64,000 nucleotides of DNA from Chlorocebus sabaeus (taxonomy: Eukaryota; Chordata; Mammalia; Primates; Cercopithecidae): the NCBI RefSeq assembly GCF_047675955.1, contig NC_132913.1, positions 74,767,236 to 74,831,235 of the forward strand, written 5' to 3'. The notes beneath the pieces were generated by a model. It was given only the letters and a program-made list of their open reading frames with translations. It searched no databases and had not been told where the DNA came from. A program made the translations under genes and the position numbers. Shown here piece by piece: positions 37,801-49,800 of the stretch (position 1 is the first letter of the stretch; every line of letters begins with the position of its first letter).

Positions 37801-40800
37801 AGTTATCACCTATGTTCAGAAACAAAAGAGATGCACTAGATGCAATTAGCCTAATTTGAGAAACAGAGAAAACAGAGGTAATTGCTATCCCTTTTTTTTC
37901 CTGTTTAAACACCCACAGTAACTTCGAAATAGACGTGTATGATAAAATGATATGCAACTTATACATCAATTTCACTTTAGCATTTTGTGTGTAAGATATA
38001 TCTGCCCATAGTAAGTTGCAGATAACGTGTGTGAATGTGGTTGTAAATTGTATCCTTCTTTGCAAATGTTAGTTGTTACGTCTCAATAGCAATGCCAGAC
38101 ATCAAGCCCCCTTATTCCAGAATGGAGAAAATTTTTTGTTGACAAGGAGCAAACTTCTTCTTTTTTCCCACATAGAACCTACAGTAAACATGGCCCAATC
38201 ATAAAATCAAGGTTATTTCAAAATGAGAAAAAGCTAGCCTAGTACATATGGGGCTACAGTCCCTAGATTGGAGGTATGAGAAGGCAAGTCTCTGTTGTCA
38301 TAGACCAAGAACAGCAGGTAAACCCTAGAACCATTCGGGCCTTTCCATCGAAGCTGAAACCGTGGAAGATATACCACAGATGTGGTGGAGATACATACGC
38401 TAGCTTCTGTCTTCCTTTGACCATCCAGTCATCCAACAATGGCTGCCATTTACCAAATCCTTTCAGAAGCCAGAGGAGAAAGTTCCCCATAAAAACCACA
38501 CAAGGCAGGTTGAAAGCAGGGAGTTGGTTTGAGAGCAAACAGCCAGTTGACCAGCATAGATGCCAGCAGAGAAAATTTCACTAAATTATCCAAGGCATCA
38601 GATTGCCTCTACTAACACTCTTTATGACTTCTGAATCAGAGAGTGTCTGGCATGCTGCTTCTGACAGCCTGGGATTTGGTATGTAGATGCCCCTATTATC
38701 AGATACTTGCTCCTACTTGTCCATGATTGATGCAATGTCAGTTGTTTATCTATCTTACATCGCCCTGATTTCAACCACTGCTTACATAGATCATTCAACA
38801 CAACAGAATTTTGACCCAGATCAACAGTGAGGTTCCCAACACTAGAAATGACAATATTTCGATAGTGCATTAAAATGTGAAGTTAATCACTAAGGATATT
38901 GCATTATATGTAATTAACTTTTAGAAGTTTTTAAAGATGCAATAAATTATTGCCAGTTAAGGAATCATTGTAAGGTGAGTATTCTTCAGAACATAAATTT
39001 TACCTGATATGTAAACTAATTCATTTCTCTTAAGATCATTTTAACTCTGAGCAGTAAGACTATCATTGGGTTACTGTAGCATACATCACAGTAAAATTAA
39101 AGTAATGAAGCAAATGGTTTCCTAAAAACATTTTAGCTTCATTTGAATTTTTTTCACTTCTTGAAGAGAAAAACTTGTTTCCAAATAGCAAATTTATTCT
39201 ACATATAGATCAGCACTCACCTATTCAAAATCAAGACTTTGCTATCTACAATGAAAGAAAATACAAAGGTTTGGCAAAATGTGATTTTTTAGTTGAGATT
39301 ATAATTATTCACAGAAATTTAAGATAGAATAAAAAAGACACTAACCTGACTTTTGTTCTTTTTTCCAAAGGGAATTTATTAATCAAATGCATTCTGTCTC
39401 GATTCTGCCATTAATAACAAGTTGGGTACCTTCTGTCTACAGGTTTTGATAGGTTTCAGAATTCAGGATCCACTTTTTTTTTTTTGTTTTAATCAGTAAT
39501 TATCATGATGTAGTGTGACTGCTAAACTGTAAGACGGCGCTCTAAACTCAGTTTTACAGATAAAGTTGTTAATGTAAATTTGCTTTGAGGTTTATACAGT
39601 AAATTTTGAATCATATATTCACTTGGAATCTTTACTGTGGTATCTTTTTTTATGACTCTCATTTGGCTTGCCTACTTAGGCTTTTGTTTTACTAAACAAA
39701 CTAGGTTTTATGAAATATCTTACAACTTGTTAAGTACATTTATTTTTGTCTTCTGAGACTTTTTAGGGGATCAAATAAATCTTTTTAAAATATTTTTTGC
39801 TTATAATTTTGTAGTAAAGAGAAATATAAATTATTTACTTCAAATTATCTTTGTAAAATTTGAAATAATATAAAAGTATAACAAATGTAAAGCAAAATTT
39901 ATCCATAATTTGATTCTTACACTTTAACCACTACCGATGGTTTACATATCTTCAAATTGTTTGCATATGCAAATGTATGAGTATAATATTCTATATTTAT
40001 TACTATACTTGATAATATTTTGTGGCTGTGTCTCTGTATTTTTATATAGACCTCACTCTTTTTAATGTAGGCACAGTATTTCATTTTATGAGTTAACTAC
40101 AGTATATTTAGTCAAATGGACATACAGATTATTATAATTTATTTTCTTCAGTTTCAGACAACAGCTCATGAATACCCAGGTACACTGGTTCAGGTACTTC
40201 CAGAGGACAAGCTTCTAAAATTAGAATTATGCAAAATCTATATTCAATTTATAACTTGGTAGATGTTGCTGAATTTTCCACTGAAACTTTTCACAAATTT
40301 ATGTACCTACAACGACATTTAAAGTGCCTAAACCATTTAGCAAAACATGGACCTTACTGCTATGAATTTATCTACTACTCAACACTTTTTTTCTTCCCCA
40401 TGCCAACAAAAGTAGAAGGGTACTCTGTGGGACAAGAAACTGCTTATAGCTTGCCAAATGTTATATGAAATATTATTTACATAAAATCTAAATGTCATTA
40501 ATTTGAAGATGCACTATTATTTTATGTACTGCTCATGAAGAAAGAAAAACACGGCCGGGTGCGGTGGCTCACACCTGTAATTCCAGCACTTTGGGAGGCC
40601 GAGGTGGGTGGATCACCTGAGGTCCAGAGTTTGAGACCAGCCTGGCCGACGAGGTGAAACCCTGTCTCTACTAAGAATACAAAAATTAGTTGGGCGTGGT
40701 GGCACACAGCTGTGGTCCCAGCTACTAGGGAGGCTGAGGCAGGAGAGTCACTTGAACTCCAGAGGCGAATGTTGCAAGTGAGTCAAGATTGCGCCACTGC

Positions 40801-43800
40801 ACTTCAGCCTGGGTGACAGAACAAGACTCCATCTCAAAAAAAAAAAAAACAGAAAGAAAAAAAAATATATATATAATTACACTATTATACACTATCAGTT
40901 ATAAGTTTCATCGTGATTAGAATTGTTAGAATGTAGAAAAACCTGCATGTTAGAATCAAGAAAATGTAATAATTTATATTTCGTGCCAACACACAAATAC
41001 ATACACATACATATACAAACACATATAAATGAGAATAGAATTTATATACGTATGCATTGGGCAAATATTTAAAAGGACTTGCAATCAGTTGGGAGGATGA
41101 CTACTATAGAGATAGCTTTATTAGGTAGGGAGCTTAGACATTTGCTAGGTTAAATTTTACAAAAAGATACTTTTATGCTAAGCTTATTCTATATTGTTAT
41201 GTCTCCTCCAGCAGCTACTTCCAGTCTTGAACTTTATTTACTTTGTGATAAGTTGAAAAAAAAAACACAAGGAAATAATAAAATGAAATATGCTATAATG
41301 CCAACAATGATTATTTCTGCATAATGTGGATATGGCCAGTGTTTCTTCTTTTATTTTATTTTTTATTCAAATTATCTGCAATTATAAGGCTCAAGATATA
41401 TGATAGAAAAAATATGTTAGAGTGAGTCCAGTGTCCTGAGGTAATAGATAAAAGGCTAGAGATTAGAGATTGGAATCTGTTTCTGAGTAGGAATGTGTGG
41501 TAAACCTGTCCCTCTCTCTGTAAAAAAGAAAGAGTATGTAGCTCTACTCATTAATCAGGACAAATGGTATTAAATTAGTGGAAACCAATAATCTATAAAG
41601 AAACAAAAAAAACGGGGCAGGGAATGGAAAATGAGCACTGTGGACCTTTTTTTCTCCCCTGTGTGTACACTGGGCCACTTACCTGAGGATAATAGAAGGA
41701 GGGTTGCCAGTGAACTTGAAATCGAAAGGTCATGAAGAATAGACTGAGTGAAACCTTGCCCAGACAGAAACTCCCTCCGCATATTAAAAGGGAAGGAAAT
41801 AAATTGGGTAGATGTTCTCTGGGTTGGATTTCTTTGCCTAGATACTGCCTAATCCATGGACAGAGTTCATAAAGTCAGGTTCCTTCAGGGCTTTGTCTAA
41901 GTAAAGCCACAAAGAAAGAAAGCCACAGTAAAATTATAGATTATACAGCTATTGAGTATGCTTTCTTCTAAGATAATTATGTCTAATAATGCATGAGAAA
42001 AACTTTCTTCATGACATATACATGAAATTTTAAACCCTACAAAATTTTAGTAAAAGTAAAAATTAGCATTTAGTCTGTTGATCAGTTTTTTAGGAAGAAT
42101 GGGTTTAGTAAGCAGAGGATACAGAGAAGCATATGGGTGAAGGAAAGTAAAAACACAAAGGTCAGAAGGTTTCTAGTTTGCTTGGGGGTACTTTGCAAAC
42201 TCCAGGCTGTCTGGAGAACACAACACAAAAAAGACTATAGTGGGATACAAGGCTGGAAAAATACATTTAGGTCAAATTAAGAAGGTTCTTGAATACTACT
42301 ATATTTGGATTTTACAATGCAGACAATAATGAGCCACCGAAATTATTGAAGAAGGAAAAGACAAGTTCTGATCTCGTTGAATACATGAAGGAAACTCAAC
42401 CAGGCATGTTTAGCTTGAATTCAGTAACTTTCAATAGAGAATAATATAAAATTACCATAACCGAAGCAGTTACCATGGGAGTAGCTAAAATTAAGCACCA
42501 GATTGAATTTGGGCAGGTAGAGAGCTAGAGATGAAATAATTCTAGTGTTTCTGCATTCAGAAGATGTATATTTTTCCAATATGTTATGAAACATTATAGA
42601 ATAAATTCTACTTAGAATGTTGTATTTTTTGAAACTTTTGGTGGCTTTTTTTCGTTGTGGCTTTACCTAGAAAAATATATGAATATAAAGATGAAATTGT
42701 AGACTATGTCCATGGATTAGCCAGCATCCAGGCAAATGAATTCGAAGTGGAAGATGAAGATAGAGCTCAAGTTTTGAAAACATAGAATATTTTAATGTTA
42801 ACATTGTTTAATGAATGTAAAATATTATTGTGACTCTGTTTTCCTGTAACCCTTGTGCAGGTCTCTGTCTTAGCATGTAACACAGGCATTGAAGTCATCT
42901 ATTTATTTCTCTTTTTCCCTATTTGACAAACACACCTATAAAGGACAAAATTACACTCTTCTTATTCTCATATTCCCAGTACCTATGGTAGTTATTCCCA
43001 TGTAGGAGATACTCAATGTTTGCTGAAATGAACTGAAATTGGGAAGTACACAGATCTGTACCTTAGGTCATAAGATAAAGTTGAAAATATAGGTCTATAT
43101 GTCTTTCAATTACTTATAAGATCCAAAGACAAAAAAAAATTTGTATTTATAACTATATTTGAATTTTCAAGTGCTATATATATTATTTCAAATAATCTTA
43201 GCATAAAATATGTTAAATAAAGATACATCGGACCAAGTTTACAGACTTTAGCTGCATTAAAAATGATCAATAATAAAACGTATACAAATACCACTCATTT
43301 TTTTGGCTATAAACCTCAGATGAAAATAGGTCATCATCATCACCATTGAAAACAACCTCAAAAATTAATACTTCGTGCTCTAATTGTGTGCTCAACACTG
43401 GGTTAAGAATTTTATGTCTCATTACAGTTTTACAAAAGTTTTGAGATATTTCTTGCCACATAAAATAAATGAGGAACCTGAAGCTGAGAGAAGTTTTGTA
43501 ATCTTTTTTCAAGGCCACAGACTGAGTCAGAAAATAGCAGAACTGGAATTAAAAACCACATCTTTCTTTCTACAACGTCAATGCTCTAAACCGCTAACAT
43601 ATGTCATTCTGAAAACTAATTAGAAAACTAAGAAAATAGTAGTACCTGAGCAAAAATATTTTAATAATTTTATCAGATAAAAAGAAAATTGTCACAACTT
43701 CTCGTTTAGAACTGATGTCCAAATTCCCTCTTTTCTGAAGCTCAGGTTCAGAACATGTTAAGTATACTATAGTCCACAGTTACAAGCATGAAGTTGAAGT

Positions 43801-46800
43801 TTTCTAAGTTTGAAAGAGTTCTAATCAAAATAGGTCACCACACAAGTCTTGGGGCAACAATGCTGATTCAAACAGTATTTAGAGAGCTTGAACATTTGAA
43901 GGCAACAAGTATTGAGTTGAGATGGTCAACACAGACTGATTCTAGAAACAACCACACCAAAGTTACAGTCTGGCATCCATGTGATCATATCTGCACTGGT
44001 CACTCAGATCTGTGTAATGGTATTACATACAATTAAAAGCTGGAAACCCCATTCCACTACGTCCCTAGAAGAGGCAGAGTTGGAATTTTCCTGATCCACA
44101 AATTTTATTTATTTATTTTGAGAGAGTCTTGCTGTCATCCAGGCTGGAGTACAGTGGCACAATTACAGCTCACTGCAGCCTCAACCTCCCCAGCTCAAGC
44201 AATCCTCCCACCTCAGCCTCCAGAGTAGGTGGGTTTACAATCACAGGCCACCACACTAGGCTAATTATTTTATTTTTTTTGGAGAGACAGGATCTCTGCA
44301 TGTCGCTCAGGCTGGTCTTGAACTCCTGGGCTCAAGCTATCTTCCCACCCCAGCCTCCCAAAGTGCTGGTATTACAGGAGTGAGCCACTGCACCCAGCCA
44401 CCATTTTGTATTAATACTTCTTAACTTCGTTTCTGCAAAGATTTTCTATTACTCAAATAGAAAAAAGGAAGAGAATTACACACGACATAGAGTAGCTCAA
44501 GTTTGTCTGAGCTATTCTTACCACATTACTAACCTGCCCTATACCAGTTACTATTAAATTCATATTACAATAAGGCTTTTTCTTTTTTAAGCAAAATAAG
44601 TCTTATCAAATTAGTATTATTAATTTATTAGTTTGTAGTTTGCATGGTATTAATTTGTACACAATTTTTGGTTTATAGTTGTATAATCATAATGAATTTA
44701 TTCCTACCATGTTACTGGTTCATACAAAATGAATGTTATTTTAAGCAATTTGGCTTACAAATTGGAAGTCTGTGATTTTTTCCTTTTAAAGACATCTATA
44801 GATTATTCAAGCTTGAGAAACACTTCTCTGGAGGACTCTTATGACTGGGGCAACAAATTATCTGTGTTAAGACTAAAGATGGTCCAGGAAGAAAGGGATT
44901 AGAAAAGTAGACAGTGGTCATCTAGGGTGACTGCATTTTGATGGCAGTGATTTTGGCAGAGATGAAGTGCCACATTTTTGTTTCTCATCAGCATTCCTGT
45001 CAGGAAGTAGAAAACTTGCTGGGTGCTGTCCAAAACTTGTTATCTATTTTTGGAAAGCCAGCTTGTCAGAAAATCAAAATATGAGGCTCCAGATTTACTA
45101 TGCAGGCGTCTTTAGATTATGAGGAATGTTCCTGTGCTTCTTGGTCTTAGAACACATAATGAAAGGCAAGATACTTCTTTAGAACTATGAAAGTGGACTG
45201 TGGATGAAGTGGTTTTTTGTTTGTTTGTTCGTTTTTTAAGAACTGTAAACAGTGCTTGTGGTGACCTGTGGTATGCAGCTGGATGTGGAGCTCTTTAGCT
45301 GGTGAGGGATAGTTTCTCCCCAGAAAGTTCTCATGCTTGCAGTATTCCTCTACATGCAATCACACCTTCAACAAGAAGCCAAGGAGATAATAACAATCTC
45401 ATGCAGATTTATAAGTTGACTATATCAGTGATTGTGTTTGACTGTCCATTAGACCCTTTGTGAACATAACACCTGTTTCAGAAGGCTAGTGATAACAAAA
45501 ATATTTTTAAAAAATGTATTTATAGATGCATAGATTTTATTTTCTATTTTTTCCACATAAATGGAAAGTATGTCTGGAGGTCATACATTGAATACATTTA
45601 GGAGAGGGATAGAGTTTCAAGTAGCAAAAGGATCTTCAGGATGTCATCCAATTACTTTCCCTGGACCTGGAGGCTGGCAGGAAGCAATGTGGAACTGGGT
45701 CAGGTATATAGGTGTTCCCTCTCCCAGTTAGTGGCCAACTAGAATTGGGTTGGCAGTAGCTTTTTAAGTCTACCTGAATTTTTTCCCCCCAGAATATCAT
45801 AAAGCTGATGTTGTTCCCAGTTAGCTCTCAAGAGTTAATGTATGGGGCCAGGCACAGTAGGTCACGCCTGTAATCCCAGCACTTTGGGAGGCCAAGGCAA
45901 TCACCTGAGGTCAGGAGTTCAAGACCAGCCTGACTAAAATGGTGAAACCTTGTCTCTACTAAAAATACAAAAAATTAGCCCAGTGGGGAGGCGAGCGCCT
46001 GTAATCTGAGCTACTCGGGAGGCAGAAGCAGGAGAATCCCTTGAACCTGGGAGGCAGAGGTTGCAGTGAGCCGAGATCATGCCATTGCACTCCAGCCTGG
46101 GCAATAAGAGTGAAACTCCCTCTCAAAAACAACAACAAAAAACAAAACAAAAAACCAAAGAGTTGATGTATGGAAGCAAAGGAATATATAAAAATCAGAA
46201 AAAAAAATGACTTTTTTTTTTTTTCATGAATAGTTAGGTCCAGTCAAAAGGCTCACAACTAGCATGAACTCCTGAGAACATTCATATTTCTTTGCTAGTT
46301 AGACATTTACCAGCGAGGTGCTGTGAGAACACTATGTTTACTATGCATGTAAATATTAAAACTTTATTAGCAGTAGGCTACCGAAGGCATCATGTATACA
46401 TATAAATATTAAGGAAATGCCAAAAGCACAAATATTAACATAGGCATAAAATACTATCCAATCCTAGAAAGAACATGGATGCATGAATGCAGAAGGCGTT
46501 CAGAAAGACTTGGTAAATATGAGCCGCATTCTTCCAACCATCATTTGTTCCTTCTTTTGTAACTGTGGATCACAAAATTAATAAATAAAAAATGTGAGTC
46601 ATCTTTACATGTTTAACACTGTGATCAATGCTGAGGGTGGGAGAAGTCTATAAACTATATAGTACATTATCTTTTTCTTCAAAAAATCTTGTAATCTAGA
46701 CAGTGAGGTAGAGCAAACACAATATCTAATAATACAGATATTAAAGGAATCATAGTAAGAAACCAGGGGAGAGAGACAGAAAGAAGGCCTCCTTATGGTA

Positions 46801-49800
46801 GTGAAAAGGCAGATTGGTTAAGAAGATGAGGAGGGTCAGTCAATTTTAGGTGGGGAAAATCACATAAAACATCCTTTAGAATGAAAGTGAATAATTTGTG
46901 TTTAATGGTAATGAAGAGGCCAATTTGAATGGATGGAAAAAAGTTGTACTTAAGGGACAGAAAACATCTGCAATAGATAGAAGACTAATGGACAATGCAG
47001 ACAGATTTTAGGCAAGTGGATGAAGCTAAATTACTCACATGATCGATGAATAGAAATAGGACAGTGATGTCAAAAAGTCATGTATAATTTGTTACAACTG
47101 ACTGCTCCTTTTTGTTTCTCTCTCTCTCTTGCTCTCTCTCTCTCTCTCTAATATGCTTTAGTTTACTTATGTTAAATATATAATTATATTATGTGTAATG
47201 TATATATACAATATCTGAGTTATATCTGAGCTTTCTGATATCTGTTTATCTATTTGTCTCATGTCTATACAGCCTGGTTTGCCTAAGCCCCTATTAGTTT
47301 ATGCTTATTTGGGGAGGATATCATGTTCATATATATATATAAAAATAAATATACATATAAATATATATGTAAATTATATATATATAATTTAAAAATACTA
47401 AAATACTTTTAAATATAAAACTATTTTTTGTAGAGTCACCAAAACGACAATTCCAATTTTATGTCAATGCATACATATATTTAAAATAGACATATACCTT
47501 AATTTTTTAACACCCTCTATAACTATCATTAGTGTTCCAAATTGGATGACATGATTCTTTAGGTAATCTAACCATGAAGGATTGATGATATGAACAAAAT
47601 AAATACGAGTGAAAATGGAAGAGATAGAAATAAACATTTCATAAAAAGCAATGAAATTTAATGAATGACTGGAAGAATAGAAGTGATACAAAGAAAATTA
47701 CTAATCATTCAAATTGGAATAATCATAAAAACAGTGGAAAAACTCAAAAACTTTGGAAACTTGGGAATGTCGAAAAGATAAAGCACAATTATACAAATAA
47801 ACATCTTTTGACCTTGAAGCCCCATGATACTTCTCTGTGACAATAATCTCATCTTGTTTCTAATAAACACATTCAAACTCTTCGAGTTTCCATATATGCA
47901 TTAATTTAGTTCTAGTATGAATTCTTCTTAAAATATTAGTCATGATTTTGAGACTGTATATTTACTGATGCATTTATCTGAATAACTAGAGACTTTATGA
48001 GTGTCTGAAATAAAAATTTGTTCTGCAAATAGGAACTTACAAAGGAGTTGTTTTACAAATGAGAATCTAAAGCCTGGTGAGTTAAGCGTACTACTCTGAA
48101 TCACATGGATAATAATAATGAGGAACCCTACACCAACTGACTAGATATCAGGCACTGTCCTAAGAAAGTTATATATTTTGACTGATTTAACCTCATAACA
48201 CAACCTATCAAGTTAGTACTATAGTATTACCATCCTCATTTTACACTGGAAAGACAAAACTCAGTTTAAGAAATATCTTAGGGTCACACAGCTATTAGTT
48301 GAAGAGTTGGGAATTTAACCCATGTCTTCAGGCTGAAGGGTTTTTTATCTGCTATATCATTTCAATCATGGGGGAAATCAAGAAGAACCAATTTTGATGG
48401 TTTTCAATTCTAGAGTTTATGCACAAAATGGCACACATTTAGGGAAATTGCTTTAGAAATATTTCTTTTACACATGTGGAGAGAACACATTTATTTGAAC
48501 TACATAGATATACTCAACACAGCCAATCAAACTGAAATAATGCACTCACACTCAGGGATATGCTTACAAATCATTATTTAAAATCTCTTAAGGAAGAGTA
48601 AGACTGTCTTTGAGATTACCTAAATAACTTGTTAATATTGAAATGTGGAAATAAAAAGAAAAATTACACCTGAATTGTGCTTAGTAAGTATTCAAGTATC
48701 TTGAATCAAGAAAGCTTACTGGAAAAATATATCTTGAAAGTTGTTTACAACATTCTAGTAATTAAAAATAAATAGCAATTTTTAAAAAGTATTCTAATAA
48801 TGTTTAAACTTCTAAAATGTTTCCATATCATGAAGAAAAACATTAAAATTATATTTATAAATATTTCACTTAATAATAATTGAATTTTAGAATATTCAAA
48901 TACTCTACTTAAAAATTGTTATTTAGTGGAAAGAATTTTAAAAGAATGGTGTTCCATTTATGGTGTTCCATTTACGTTGTGGGGCAGATTATTATTCCTG
49001 TACATCGAATTGAAACTTTAAAGGATTTACAGCTTTTCAAAATAATCTGATACCACAGAGAACCTTACACATTTGATAAAACGCTTGAAAAACAAAGTTT
49101 TATGTATACAAAGAATTGCATTTTCTTAAGCGACAATAGAATGTATCAATATAATTGTAAGCAGTGACAGATGTAATTATATTTGATTGGGGAAATTAAG
49201 AGGTGTCTATAGATCTCAGCAAATCCCTCAGACAGAAGTGACAAGGGGTCCTCTAGGTTTTAGACAGAGTACAGGGACATCTGCCTTCCCACTTCTGCAT
49301 CTTGGCTGGGGCAGATTAGAAATCATGCAGGTTTTAAGAAGAATGGCAACATAGTTTCATCGACAATCCATGTTATGCCATCCTTAATATCAAATGTCTC
49401 CTAGTTATTGCAACATTGTTTCATGTTTTAGGTTAGGAAAGAAGGAAGGAAGGAAAGGAAAGGGAAGGAAAGGAAAGGGAAGGGAAGGGAAGGGAAGGGA
49501 AGGGAAGGGAGGAGGGAGGGAGGGAGGGAGGGAAGGGAGGGAGGGAGGGAGGAAGGAAGGAAGGAAGGAAGGAAGGAAGGAAGGAAGGAAGGAAGGAAGG
49601 AAGGAAGGAAGGAAGGAAGGAAGGAGGAAGGAAGGAGGGAGGGAGGGAAGGAAGGAAAGAAGGAAAGAAAGGGAAGGAAGAAAGGAAGGAAAGAAGGAAA
49701 GAAAGGGAAGGAAAGAAGGAAAGGAAAGGAAGGAAGGAAAGACAGACAGGGAAGGAAGGAAGGAAAGAAAGAAAGAAGGAAAGAAAGGAAAGGAAGGAAG

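Larger units (their letters stand above)
35693..46344 (-). other. TFPI: TFPI intron between beta exon and Kunitz-3
   Basis: About 10.7 kb. Recognised inside: L1M antisense (37281-37570), a TA-rich microsatellite (37048-37140), AluS (40553-40860), L2-like pieces (42180-42560 and 42890-43038), MIR (43330-43615), AluJ antisense (44100-44401) and AluS with target duplication (45846-46157). A complex block at 38240-38880 stays unassigned. The rest is plain AT-rich intron. Confidence 0.85.

Noticed and set aside
37631..38065. 144-codon minus-strand frame in the TFPI intron
   Set aside because: No motif, no acceptor/donor pair that would join it in phase to TFPI exons, and AT-driven composition.
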